Source: Glossina fuscipes (Eukaryota; Arthropoda; Insecta; Diptera; Glossinidae). Taken from it: 64,000 nt of DNA. How positions within the stretch are numbered: position 1 is the first letter of the stretch; the number at the start of each line of letters is the position of its first letter. Made by a program: the position numbers and the translations under genes. The notes under the pieces are model-generated. The model searched no databases. It had not been told where the DNA came from and was given only the letters and a program-made list of their open reading frames with translations. The DNA is taken from contig NW_023998414.1 of NCBI RefSeq assembly GCF_014805625.2, positions 35,108,747 through 35,172,746 of the forward strand, given 5' to 3'. Shown here in pieces: positions 14,362 to 25,555 of this stretch.

Positions 14362-15383
14362 CGCTAATTCGTTGATGGAACTTTTTATTTTTTTCTATTT
14401 GCGACAAGCAATGCAGTTTATAACTTAAATATTCACGTATTTAAATCCTCGCGGACTTCTAAAATGTAATCAATAGAGAACTTGTAATTCGTTGCCTATC
14501 TGCGGAGTATATCTATAAATGAATTAAAAAATATTTTAATTTTTATTTAATTTTTACTTTTAAAAAATCTAATAAATATAAACTATCTCTCACGCTTCTC
14601 TTAAGCAAATGCTTGTAAAACCCAAACTCTAATCTTAGTAAGCGGAAAATTTAACTACAACGAAAAAAGTCAAATCCATGCATACAAAGCTATTCAGCTA
14701 GTCTTGGTAACGCAGCAAGCCAAATTTGCTTAAATGGCACACAGCACACTTAATGCAAACAACCGTAGTTTTATAAAAAAATAACGTCGCATTGCCCATA
14801 GAATTTTAAAGCAACTATCTGATAATTGAAAATCATTTCAGAAATATATGTTCGTTCCACATTATATTTTAGAAAAAAAATAAAAAAAAATGTTTTCTTA
14901 TTTATCAATAATTATTTCAAGCAAATTGTTAATATATATTTCTGGAGATTTTGCACATTTTTTTCTTTTCCATTAATCTTTTTTAGAATATACTTTTCCT
15001 GAATGTAAAAATAATACTTGGAAATATTTTAATTTAATTAAAAATTTTGCAAATTAAGAGTTTTCCGTTGTTAAGTCCTTTGAATTTTTCAAATTACTTA
15101 GATTAAATTCACGGGAGTTAACGAATAGAACGAACACAAACCGTTGTTTCTCACTTAACACTATAATTGTAATGAATGGGCAGGTAAAAATCCTTAGTGA
15201 ATGTAGAGCTGTATGATTTTGCTTTTCTCTCTGACTATAATTTGCTGAATTCGAAAGCTGAGGACACTTTAATAAACAACCGTAGTTTGTCTTATTATAT
15301 GAAATCTTTAATGACTACTTTAAACACAGTGCGGACACGACTGCATTATATTATTTAATATAATATCGATTTATATACTTACC
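14362..15383 (-). other. Possible CoREST 5' UTR exon and leader intron
   Basis: On the minus strand a very strong donor (GGGAAG then GTAAGTATAT) ends a putative non-coding exon at 15383. A plausible acceptor (TTACATTTTAG) begins the leader of the ATG exon at 14458. The two would remove a leader intron of about 0.9 kb just before the start codon at 14361. This is inference from splice signals only; the transcription start is not visible. Confidence 0.4.
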
Positions 15384-15800
15384 TTCCCTTATAAAAACAC
15401 TAATTTCATACTTATTATGATTTTATAAACTACAATTTTATTTTTCACTGTCGATTTGTTTCTGCTTGCACTGTTTGAGTTATGCTTATTGACACATTTT
15501 GAATTTACGATATCTGAACTATGGATGTGTTTAATGTACAAGTTGATAGTCACGTATTCAGCTCACTCCGTATGTTTCCACGAACTATCTCTAATATTCA
15601 TTAAACAATAAATTTGCAGTACTTGGATGTGAATAAATACAAAATGTATATATATGATTTTATTTCAATTTAGATTATCTAATCTCTTCATTGTTATCAT
15701 TTCACTTGAAAAAAAGTTCACATTTATTATAAATACCGTATGATGGGACATGTTTTTTTGTTGTTGACGTAAATTTTGACATTAACATTTAACGTTTTGA

Positions 15801-15899
15801 ATGGAAGAACGAAATGTAAATATTGGGGAACACTGCTTTGCAGGAAGCGTTCTCATAACAAATAGGTCTCAATCGTTATATTACCATAAAAGGTGGTAA
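15801..15899 (+). CDS. Small ORF or possible first exon, unidentified
   Basis: A 32-codon frame starts MEERNVNIGEHCFAGSV and ends at TAA. An AAAAG/GTGGTA donor-like site near 15892 could make it an initial exon instead. It lies upstream of the presumed CoREST promoter on the opposite strand, so it could be the start of the gene whose exon-like segments lie at 17.1-19.1 kb. Composition looks protein-like, but I do not recognise it and chance is quite possible. Confidence 0.2.
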   Translation: MEERNVNIGEHCFAGSVLITNRSQSLYYHKRW

Positions 15900-16147
15900 T
15901 TAGTTAAAAGTCTTAAGTCCTCAACACATTGACTGCGTTCGCATTGCTGCATAAGTACAAAAAGCACATAATTAAATAGAACACATAGTTGACATTACTT
16001 TATGAGAGCTATATCATATGGTTTGAAAAATCAACCGCACAAGCGCAAAGCTTATAAAGCGAAAAATTGCTTTTATAACATTAGCTACTTTCTTGAAGCA
16101 AATTTTTCATATTGCAATGCCGACGGCAATTCGCATTTTGCAATGAA

Positions 16148-16270
16148 TTTTAACAGATTACGTGAGTTATAAAGCTCTTTTAACAGATTACGTGAGTTAT
16201 AAAGCTCTTTTAACAGATTACATGAGGCATAAAGTTCTTTTAACAGATTTCGTGAGATATAAAGCTGGCG
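16148..16270. repeat. Four-unit 30-base tandem repeat
   Basis: Four adjacent copies of a 30-base unit (TAACAGATTACGTGAGTTAT plus about 10 bases) run from 16151 with increasing divergence. On the minus strand the repeat stays in frame within a 72-codon ORF (16085-16303) as a ten-residue period containing NLLKELYNSR. Nothing identifies this ORF as a gene. Confidence 0.8.
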
Positions 16271-17100
16271 GCTTTGCAAATTAAACGATAGTTGGGCACT
16301 CAACCATTTCAGAGCATTTTTGGCAATTTTTTTATTTATTATAAGCGACTCTGTGCTTTGTCTTTCAACAGGGAATTTAGCGAGGGCGTTGTTTAATTTG
16401 ATAATAAAAAATTATGCCGGTCTAGGCTAACTTGTAAAATAAAATAAATTAAGAAATTTTATAATCGCGAATTTTATCTATTGCGCTGTTCATGTGAATA
16501 ACCTTTTTCAAACATAGAAGTGTGCCTAAAGAATTTTCAAATTCAACTGGTACGAACTTAATTCAGCTGTTAATCTGAAAAAGACTTTGTAGAATCGAAA
16601 GTCAGTTTACGTTACAATTTAATATTTTGTTTACTAGCTTGTATCTAAAGGAATATCAAGTTTTGTAGCGTGGATTTTATTTTGTCGAAAATAGAGAAGT
16701 GGTTTCCCTGAATGCTCGTGTTGCTTCTTTTACTTACTTAGGTGCTGATAAGCCGAACAATCATTTATTTCAATATTTTCATGAATCTTAAATGATAATA
16801 AAATATAATATTATTTTTTATATTAATTATCGAAACAGTAAATATATTAATTTCCTTTCTGCGACAACTTTACGCCGGTCACATCCTTAAGTTGGTCACA
16901 ATCTTTTGTGGGAAGAATGGATCGATACTTAGATTATATCTTACACATACACATGCAATAAATTTAACCAGAGAATAAATTCTTTTCTTTTAAAGCGCAC
17001 TTGAGATTTGAAGCCACTCGGGCGGATAACTTGTAAAATTAAATAAGTTTAGTTGGCGTATTTTCCACAACACTATACATACATCTAGAGGAGATGATAG

Positions 17101-19072
17101 AAGAGCAAAAGCGATCAACTCAAGGAAGAAGAATCGGAAATAATCAGGAAACCATTAAAAAGAATAACAATTCCTTCTATATNNNNNNNNNNNNNNNNNN
17201 NNNNNNNNNNNNNNNNNNNNNNNNNNNNNNNNNNNNNNNNNNNNNNNNNNNNNNNNNNNNNNNNNNNNNNNNNNNNNNNNNNNNNNNNNNNNNNNNNNNN
17301 NNNNNNNNNNNNNNNNNNNNNNNNNNNNNNNNNNNNNNNNNNNNNNNNNNNNNNNNNNNNNNNNNNNNNNNNNNNNNNNNNNNNNNNNNNNNNNNNNNNN
17401 NNNNNNNNNNNNNNNNNNNNNNNNNNNNNNNNNNNNNNNNNNNNNNNNNNNNNNNNNNNNNNNNNNNNNNNNNNNNNNNNNNNNNNNNNNNNNNNNNNNN
17501 NNNNNNNNNNNNNNNNNNNNNNNNNNNNNNNNNNNNNNNNNNNNNNNNNNNNNNNNNNNNNNNNNNNNNNNNNNNNNNNNNNACTAGAAGTTATTTGATT
17601 CGTAAATGTACACACACACGCTCACATTCCTCTTTACGTAAATAAATTTGCGATATTTGCTAAATTTGGAGTTTACAGTAAGTATATTGTAACACAATTA
17701 TAGATTTTTGAATAACATTCATGTTTTCTCTGCCTTGATAGAATTAGAAAGCAAGGCAGATAGTGTTCAGCTAATTGATTATCAGCCCACATTGAGGAAA
17801 GTAGGAAAAAGCGTAACGTCCAATGATTTTAAAATTAGTTTCGACACATCTGATGATGATGACCTGTAAAATATATTTACTTGATCATAAAGCTCAATGG
17901 AGCGAAGCTCCATTCACTTGACATATTCTCCAAATTTTTTTTAATAGCAATATTTGCTTGTTGGTTTTTCAACTTACATACATATGTATAAATCTATAAT
18001 TTTCACAAAATAATGAGATATAAAGACCAAAAAAACCTTTAACTGAATTTTGTTATATAGCGCGAGTGTTCTGGTATAAGTATAGATATATCCTGTAACG
18101 AAAGGAAAAGAAGACATATTGCAATTTACTCATTTTCATTTATATATGGCGTTCATCATTTCGCTTCTGCAACAATATCAATATGTGTCGACAAAATGTT
18201 AAATTAATAGTTTTCAGCAAAAAAAATTAAAAAAAAAAAAATATCACATACTTAGTTAATGTTGAAATCTATTGGGCGAAATTAAAATTTTGCACTAATT
18301 TGACTTGCTACAACCATGCCTAGCAAGCTATGTATTTACTACACTCAATTATACATGTATATGGCATTAATTCCTTCGTGCTTAATTTTTATCAGCACTC
18401 GTCTAACTTGATCCTCTCCAACACAACATAATTTTTCACGATAGCTATCTAAAATTAGCTATCGACCATAAATTCATATCGGCTCCAAGGGCAATGACGT
18501 GGACTATTTAAAATTTTTCGCCCGTATACAATAAAATAAAATAAAACTCACAGAATTTTTTAAAAGCGTCAATTTTTTCAGAAAACGCTTATTCAGTTAT
18601 AGAAAATTTATACTAAATTGCTTGAAAATAAGTTTTTAGATTATCTCAAAAATATTCTTCAATTTTTTTCAAACGATTTTACCACAGACGGGGTAGATTC
18701 CAAAATCCAAAGATATGCCCAAGCGAATACGAAGTAAGATCGCATGAGAATGGACATGTGTGTAGCAGTAGAAGCAAAAATGTACAAAATTAAAAATTCT
18801 GACGTCTATTTTATAGTTGCATAGGTAATAGGCAGTCACATTACCACAACGCAGTTTGATGAGATCCGTAGAGCCCCCACATACACAAGAAAACTGAGTT
18901 AGCTTCCCTTTAAAATGATATTATGGATATTCCCTAGATTATAGCTGCTGATAACGTTAATCTGTCTAATGATGATCACATATTAAAAAAAAAGTCTGAA
19001 ACGATGTTTCCAACGGACAACGAAGCATTTCCGGAAAGCAACACCGGTTTCATTGTTTTCCTAAAGAAGTAG
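17101..19072 (+). CDS. Unidentified multi-exon gene, interrupted by assembly gap
   Basis: Several plus-strand segments look like exons of one gene. Segment 17101-17182 reads LKEEESEIIRKPLKRITIPS and runs into the 400-N gap. Exon 17742-17865 follows TTCTCTGCCTTGATAG, reads SKADSVQLIDYQPTLRKVGK then FKISFDTSDDDD, and ends phase 2 at GTAAAA. Exon 18688-18733 follows TTTTACCACAG, reads RGRFQNPKICPSEYE and ends phase 0 at GTAAGA. Exon 18855-18897 reads FDEIRRAPTYTRKL and ends phase 1. Segment 18945-19072 reads ADNVNLSNDDHILKKKSE then FPTDNEAFPESNTGFIVFLK and stops at TAG. Phases agree at each junction, but the last intron would be only 47 bases and the exon just right of the gap has an in-frame TGA at 17596. 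I recognise no family. It may be a rapidly evolving nuclear protein, or a decayed gene. Confidence 0.42.
17183..17582. other. Assembly gap of 400 N
   Basis: Exactly 400 unknown bases, probably a placeholder length. It breaks the plus-strand candidate gene, so at least one exon is likely missing or damaged at its edges. Confidence 0.95.
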
Positions 19073-20342
19073 TTTTGATAATGTTTCTCCATAGATAACT
19101 CAGCATATGCTTGACGATGATATCAAGAATATTACAAAATATATTGAACAAACCTGGAGGATTTCAACTGTTTTCATTACACGACACGTTTGAGCAGGAC
19201 GAAAATGGCCCAAAAGCTCCTTAATAATATCACAAGTAACTAAATTAAAATAAATATGTTCCAGGTTCAATTCTAATGCCTTTTAAGTTGATCTTCATAC
19301 CAATATAAGTGAATATGAGTAAGATTCGTTTTCTTAATTGTAGAAGGACTACATTGGCATAAAAATTAAAATGGAACGAATCTACATAACTTTTGCTCAA
19401 TTGAAGTATATGAAGTATGTGAACGATTGATAAATGATGAACTTTTAATGATTTGTAGTCCGAGATTTATTGATGACGGCTCGAAACATAGACATTAATT
19501 ATTATAAATTATTTAGGGAATATTCCTACATTACGCTTAGCATGACGTTATAGAGCAAACATCAATCAAACTTCCTTTTGGCCTTGAGTCCCAATCTCCT
19601 AATATTGCACAGCGTTTGCCCACTCATTTGTGCGATCAAAAGCACGTTGTGTCTATTTTTTACTAAATATGATCATTGCTCGTACATTATATTTTGTTAG
19701 CTGGAAGCCTTTGTCAACATAGCGTGTTATGCTTTTTACTATTCTATTAGTTTAAATTCAATAGGTTTCGCTTTCAAAATACTACTCACACTATACTCTA
19801 TAAAATTGCTTTTTCATTTTCCCTTGCTTTTAAATTGCATTGGAAACTGACACGAGTACTAACATCGGAACATTGTCGTCTCTTTTTCCACGTGAATGTG
19901 GACCTGGTCCTGTTGACTCCTTACTTTGCTTTGGTCTCTTGCACAAATTGCATTTAAAAATAAATTTCGTTGTTCACGGCACCATTTTAGTCTTTAAAGA
20001 AGTGGCTGCTTCTTAGAAAGCAATTGCTAGATGGTATTTGCTGTTAAGTGGTGGTGTTGTATATACGGATCTGGCTTGTTTTCAGAATAAAAACCGAATT
20101 TCCCCGTTTTTTCGTTATACCTGAAATCATTTATGGAAAGGAACTGGCTACCAAGCTGCTAAGATTAAAATTTTTATATATATAAATGAACACCACAATA
20201 AAACATTTATAAGCATCTGTCATTTTTCAACGTTTTCAATTGACACACTTACTATTCCAATCTTATTTAATGATTATTCTAAGATTGCGCAAGGCAGCGT
20301 GAGACCGAAATGATTGTTGAATGTTTCTATAATGGAATTTAT
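19073..20342. other. Intergenic region, one weak exon-like segment
   Basis: Mostly non-coding AT-rich sequence. A minus-strand frame at about 19830-19994 reads FKCNLCKRPKQSKESTGPGP and PHSRGKRDDNVP, with a CxxC pair, before a stop. It resembles coding sequence in composition but I cannot name it or find convincing splice partners. Confidence 0.3.
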
Positions 20343-20527
20343 TTAGTTTACAATGTTGAAAGGAATATATGAGCAATGAAGATATATATGTTGGATATGG
20401 GATTTGGGAAGCAAGGATATAGTAGATATTTCCTTTTGGAAGTACACTTGGTGGCACGAGTCTTTGGTAGATGCAGTTCTCTGGTTACCATCCATGCTGT
20501 AAAACTTGTACCATGCGTTCAAATAGT
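20343..20527 (-). CDS. Terminal-exon-like segment, unidentified
   Basis: After a good acceptor on the minus strand (CACTCTCTGCAG) a phase-1 frame runs 61 codons to TAA. It reads YLNAWYKFYSMDGNQRTAST, then KDSCHQVYFQKEISTISLLP and ends IPFNIVN. The composition is protein-like and the acceptor has a pyrimidine tract. No upstream exon partner could be fixed; the next minus-strand genes are the RRM remnant and METTL23. I do not recognise the family. Confidence 0.28.
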
Positions 20528-20719
20528 CTGCAGAGAGTGAACTAAGTTAACTCACTATTATATTTAAAGATACTTTTGCATCGTTTTTATAGGATTTTTT
20601 TTTTTTTGCATACCTGTTATAATAAAAAAGAGGACAAAATAAAAAGAAAAACTTTCGCATTTACTTTTGTAATCGATAATACAATTATTAGTTAGGAATC
20701 AACACTTAAGATACGTTCA

Positions 20720-20926
20720 TTAAAAAATGCACATTTTGATTGCAGATACTGTTTTACATATTTGTAGTACTAAACCTTGCGAATCCATACCACTCCACTT
20801 TATAAACATTTGTTCTTTATTGAAAACAGGGGTCAACGAAAATGCGTGACCGAATTTCCAAAAGTAAAGTTGTTTCTTTTTTTGTCCAATGGTCCACGGC
20901 AAGTTGTCTACAAAAATCGTATACAC
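20720..20926 (-). pseudogene. SLIRP-like RRM protein, frameshifted remnant
   Basis: The minus-strand frame starts MYTIFVDNLPWTIG, which carries an RNP2-type IFVxNLPW strand typical of small single-RRM proteins, especially the SLIRP family of mitochondrial mRNA-stability factors. It continues YFWKFGHAFSLTPVFNKEQ. The expected RNP1 strand is missing from this frame, which gives KWSGMDSQGLVLQ, but the neighbouring frame at the same bases (about 20787-20812) reads WYGFARFST, an RNP1-like match to the consensus KGYGFVRF. A small indel therefore splits the domain, and each frame soon stops. Length (68 codons) is shorter than usual SLIRP proteins (about 90-110). It could be a pseudogene or a sequencing error in a live gene. 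It lies 42 bases beyond the METTL23 stop. Confidence 0.55.
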
Positions 20927-20967
20927 GCCATGCCCAATAAGATTTCATGTGCTTCAACAATAGTGTA

Positions 20968-21869
20968 TTAAGATTCCTTTGTGATTTCTAGCAAATGTAT
21001 GGTGTGATTGCCAATAATATCTGATATTTCAATTCCAGATGCTTTGCCTATGTCTTCACTATTGATTAAGATCGCACGAAGTTTCCACTTTTTAAGCAAT
21101 GCTTCAATGCACCAATCAGCACTACGCTCCTGATAAGTGAAAATGAACTTGGCTGAAGGATTCCGATCGAGAAGGAATGATATAGTGACAATGATATCCT
21201 CGAAAATTGAAGGATCATAAAAACAATCTGCTGCAATTATGATATCTAACGGGCCCAGAGAAAAAACGCTATTGAGCAATAGACCCCAACTAAGTCCAAT
21301 CACCCTAATGTCACGGCCAGGCACCAAGTTGTTATGTTCACACGAGCGCTGTATATGAGCCAATGATTTAGGCAGTATGCAGTTATCACTTAAGATCACT
21401 TGTGCACCGCACTTCGCTGCTAAAATACCTGGCAAAGCAGTACCAGCACCCAATTCCAATATGCGTTTGCCCACTAATGCACCACGGCGTTCCCACAAAA
21501 ACCAAGCCAACACTGGTGCGCAAGGCCACGTGTAAAAGGAATAACCACTTTGCAATAACTGAATAAAAAGAACAATTATATAAGTTATAAATACAACATC
21601 CTGGATATTTTTGTGATTACTTCCGGTATTTGTATTTCCAATTTTTCCAATGATTCTTGTCTTGCTGCGTTTGCGCTGGTAGAAGCTACAGGCTCCTTAA
21701 GTGACGATATTGACTCTATGCCGTTATTAGATTTGGTGAATACAAAATTTCTAATTTTTTCGTTCTCTCTTGTCACACCGGTGGTCAAAGTATTTGTTGT
21801 TGCTGTTGAGGAAGATGAATTTGAATCATTTCCATCACCGCCGTTTAATTGAAAATGACCACTTGTCAT
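20968..21869 (-). CDS. METTL23: METTL23-type methyltransferase (2 exons)
   Basis: A class I SAM-dependent methyltransferase of the METTL21/METTL23 group; mammalian METTL23 methylates histone H3 arginine. Exon 1 is 21869-21621, exon 2 is 21558-20968; the 62-base intron (GTAATC to TTATTCAG) joins in phase 0 as IQIPE/LLQSGYSFYTWPCAPVL, exactly where the family has an IPE...YVWPCA motif. Total 279 residues. Motif I is RILELGAGTALPGILAAKCG (SAM binding). VILSD follows as motif II, then RVIGLSWG, and IIIAADCFYDPSIFED corresponds to the family's DxFF/YxPxxFED signature. ERSADWCIEALLKKW matches the RSADWSLEALL region. The family usually has about 190 residues; here an 80-residue Ser/Thr/Asn-rich N-terminal part (MTSGHFQLNGGDGN) precedes the core. 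All key residues are present, so the gene looks functional. Confidence 0.88.
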
Positions 21870-22473
21870 TCTTTTTTATATAAAAGTCCTGAACACTACC
21901 TGTTGGTCACAAGTTGTAGTATAAGTGCGGGGCTCATAAGAATTGCTATTAAAAATTAGTCAATAATGTATTTATATTAACTACAAATTATAAACGTATA
22001 GTGCAAGAATAAAAAAAAAAGCCTTTAACCTAGTACAGTCGGCCCTTTTTTTACACGTTGTTTCATCCTTCATAATTCGGCTATTACTTCTCTTTAAAAA
22101 ATTTCAAGCGCATGAAATTAAAAACACAGTAGAAATAGTAATGTTTTAATATTGTTTTTGTTATTTTTGTGGTCAAATATCCTGTTACTTCTATTTATTT
22201 CCATAACACTAGTAAATTTTTATTTCTGCTTAGGTTGTCGTTTTTTATCATATAATTTATTTTCTCTTAGAAAATCTTTTATTAATATTATATATTTATA
22301 TGTATATATATATATATACTTTTTTTACAATATTGTACCAATAAAAAGCATTGTTTAGTTAATGATCGTGCGAAATATTTGAAATTGTTTGCATTGTTTG
22401 CACACTTTTTTTAGTAATGTTTTTATCTCGCTCTATATAAAATTCTCATTAAGAATTCGACAAAAACGATACA

Positions 22474-22605
22474 ATGCCCCGAGTTTATCTACCAATCCCA
22501 TGCCCATTCTCAGAGCTTAGGGAGCTGACACAATTAGGCGTTATTACTATTTTTGGATTGGTACTTCAACTTTACCGGCTTTTTACAAAACTTTATGGGA
22601 ATTGA
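22474..22605 (+). CDS. Small ORF with hydrophobic segment
   Basis: A 43-codon frame begins MPRVYLPIPCPFSELREL, followed by a hydrophobic stretch LGVITIFGLVLQLYRLF that could span a membrane, then a TGA stop. The region is less AT-biased than its surroundings. I recognise no family and see no promoter or splice context, so it may be chance. Confidence 0.22.
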   Translation: MPRVYLPIPCPFSELRELTQLGVITIFGLVLQLYRLFTKLYGN

Positions 22606-22920
22606 GAAATCATATGGATTTGCTTGCACACATTCATATAAAATAAAAAGAAAAAATCGTGTATTTTTTATTTATTTCTATTAACGTAATATACGAAGTC
22701 TTTCATTAGACTAATAAATGTGTACTACAAAGAAAGTTTCAAGTATACGATCAATAATACAAAATATAATACAGGTCATAGCATAATATAACAAGGAAAT
22801 ATAATAAAATAGGAAATGATGCAGCATTTATTATACTCAACAACTTTTAATTTATAATTTAAGAATTAAAAGCTAGAAATTGCGAAATGGTTCCGGAAGA
22901 AACTAAAGTCACATAGAAGG

Positions 22921-23130
22921 ATGAATAAGAAATTAAAGAAGACGAATTTAAGGAAATGTCCCGGAGAAGAAGAAGAAATTAAAAACGATGTCATTAAAGA
23001 TGACTGCAAACCAACAAAGATACCGTTAAAACAAGACCTACTAGTTACAGAACCAACGAGAAAGAGAATCGATGAACACACAGATAAGTTGCAGATTATA
23101 GATAAGGCTGATTATCCTACTCATTACTAG
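22921..23130 (+). CDS. Lys/Asp-rich small ORF, unidentified
   Basis: A 69-codon frame from ATG, also open upstream to about 22874. It reads NLRKCPGEEEEIKNDVIKD and LLVTEPTRKRIDEHTDKL and ends KADYPTHY. Charged and without a hydrophobic core or known motif. An AG at 22875 could make it a terminal exon. It may be a real but fast-evolving product or chance. Confidence 0.25.
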   Translation: MNKKLKKTNLRKCPGEEEEIKNDVIKDDCKPTKIPLKQDLLVTEPTRKRIDEHTDKLQIIDKADYPTHY

Positions 23131-24359
23131 AAAAATGTGAAACGAGTTTTCATCGAAATGCATTATTAGAACGAAAAAAATATATAGATTATTCTTTATA
23201 TATAATATTTTTTATTAATAAATCTATGTTTTCATATAAAATTTCTTAATTTCTTCAATTTTACAATATTTTTTTATCATATATGCTGCAGCATTCAAAT
23301 TTCATCCCACTTCATTTCCCAGCAAGATTTGACATTTGACTTTTAAGCTATATAATCTTAATAAGCATTCCCTCAGTTATTAATTTTTTCTTAAAGCATT
23401 TTAAGGACAATGAAGACATATCGACGTAAAAGAAATGAAAAATATGAAAAATGACTAAAAATCCGAACAACAAAGAAAACGCTCCACGCTTGCAATTACA
23501 GTTTACAATGAGCTACTAAATTGAAAAGAAAACTCGCAGAGAGCCTGTGAGACTCAACAACACACACACAGAGGTATATATACCTATCCGTTATAAAAAA
23601 ACGAAAAATAATTAACAAATTAAAAATTAAATCTTTGAGTCGAACGTTGTTAAACCATTATATAACTAAATCGTTACCATTTAAAAGTTGTTCTAGAGAG
23701 TCTCGGTACGAATGCTTTATCACCAAATAATAAATTTCAAAACAAGTAAGACTGCTACGGTCATTAGATACCTTACTCTGCTTCGCTTAATTAGTAATAC
23801 ATGAAAAACTGTGCATTTATTCCCATGAAAGCCTGGTCTTCCTCTTGCTGCTCATACATTTTGCTGGTCTTCCTCTTGCTGTTCATATATTTTGCTGGTC
23901 TTCCCCTTGCTTGCTTTCATATTTGAAGATACCCGAATTTCAACGTCGTTTTATTATTTTCAAGTTGCTTTCTCGCCATAAGAACTCCTATATATGATTC
24001 GATCTCAAATATAGATCTGCGTGATCCAAATTTCCTATGATTGACATATTTTCATCATAAAGTGGTAACGATTAGTCCTTTAGCATACAAAGCCTTATAT
24101 TTGATTAAAATACCCGAAAAATTATGGAACTACGTGGTTCGAATTCGGTAAGACCTAATTTTTTTGGCCAAGTTATTATTATAAACGAATTTTCATCATG
24201 AATTTTACAAACTTAGGTGTTTCTTTAATTAAAAAATATTCACTTTTCCTAGCAGCAGTTACACGACAAAAGTCTAATAAATTGCCCCAATCCGATCGAA
24301 AGTTTCTACACCAATTTAGAATGCCGAAATACTAATGCCAAGCGATTTTTGCCATGAAA

Positions 24360-24600
24360 TTCTACAAATGGCCTATAATTCTTGTAACGACTCATCAAAA
24401 TAAGGTGTTATATTGGGAAAGGTAAAAAAAAAACGTTCGTCCTTAGGCCAAAACACATCAATATACCAAATACCACCAAAATATCTCGAGAATTCTCACC
24501 TGCAGGTTGAGCACCAAAAACGTGGGCAGACCAGCTTAAATCGATTCCAAAAATTGTTCGGAGTCGTTCGGTATAATAAAAGATGGGTTTACTTCAATTC
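24360..24600 (-). repeat. Dispersed repeat family A copy, inverted
   Basis: The reverse complement matches family A: AACGTTCGTCCTTAGGCC and CACATCAATATACC and ATATCTCGAGAATTCTCA correspond to the GGACGAACG, GATGTG and GAGATATTTTG parts of the plus-oriented copies. Confidence 0.55.
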
Positions 24601-25555
24601 CTTCTAAGTATTACAATCGTCCGCCCAGAAAACTAGGGGTAGACTTGTCATTTTCTATTTCTATTCCCACTGCGACTGCGTCGGCGACAGCTATAGTGTT
24701 CTTACATTTTGAGCACTTTTGGTATACCTTTAAATGGATCCGGCAATCGATTTGAAGTATTTAAAGAAGTCTTGGATGGAATCAAAAAATTTCCTACCGA
24801 TTTAGTTGACATAATTGTTTACAATAAAAAAATGTTCGTGTACTCGTCACCGCACATATGGTCTTATTTACAAGTATTCAAATTAATATTCTTTAGATAC
24901 TGCGGTAGCCTAAAAGAGGATAGCAATCGTTTCTTTATCCATTTAATTATCATTGGATGAGATGATTTTTGAATTTTGAAAAGACTTGGCACGAATATGT
25001 TACATGTAAGAAAACGGTAGTCAGTATAACTTAATTTATGAAAGATTGGCAGAATTCTATCATACTATAAAAGCTAATACAAACTTAAAACGAAACATCA
25101 AATGCATTGTCTAATCAAGGTTCGGCCAGCATTTATCAATAATAATAATAATAATTTTATAAGTCTGCTTCAAGCCACAAATTTTTTTATTTGTTTGTTA
25201 GCCGCGATGCACATCAATATTTCAATAGTTGGCGAAGTTGTAAAAAAAATCTTCCTCCACTTATTTTACGTCATCGCTCATATGACTTTAAAATTTATAA
25301 ATTGAGTAGAGATAAAATTAATTTTAACATCAATTCCTTAAATTCTTGGTGGATTTTATTTTTCTAGGGACACAATTTTTAAAAACACTGTTGTCGTGTT
25401 ATACCTCTTTTTGCAACACTGGATTTCTTCTCCTCCTTTCATTTTCAACTTGCTCCATTTGTGTACGAAAGATCGTGCATATTTTAACTGAGGAAAGTTA
25501 AAACATTCAGTTACAAAAAATTTATGTTCGAGTACATTTGGCAAACGTGTAAAAG

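Larger units (their letters stand above)
15384..17100. other. Divergent intergenic region upstream of CoREST
   Basis: The region between the presumed CoREST 5' exon and the plus-strand candidate gene. Apart from a possible first exon at 15801 and the 30-base tandem repeat at 16148-16270, I see only AT-rich sequence without a recognisable gene. Confidence 0.4.
21870..25555. other. Intergenic region, small ORFs and a repeat
   Basis: Between METTL23 and the first zinc-finger gene. AT-rich, with a TA run near 22302-22318 and CTTGCTG-type tandem phrases at 23838-23912. It contains two weak ORFs listed separately and a minus-oriented family A repeat at about 24360-24600. No recognised gene. Confidence 0.5.

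Noticed and set aside
17094..17645. Long open frames crossing the N gap on both strands
   Set aside because: Artefact of reading N as sense codons.
17583..17677. Exon right of the N gap reading VNKFAIFAKFGVY with a perfect GTAAGTAT donor
   Set aside because: An in-frame TGA at 17596-17598 with no acceptor after it leaves the exon unsupported; possible gap-edge error, so only mentioned with the candidate gene.
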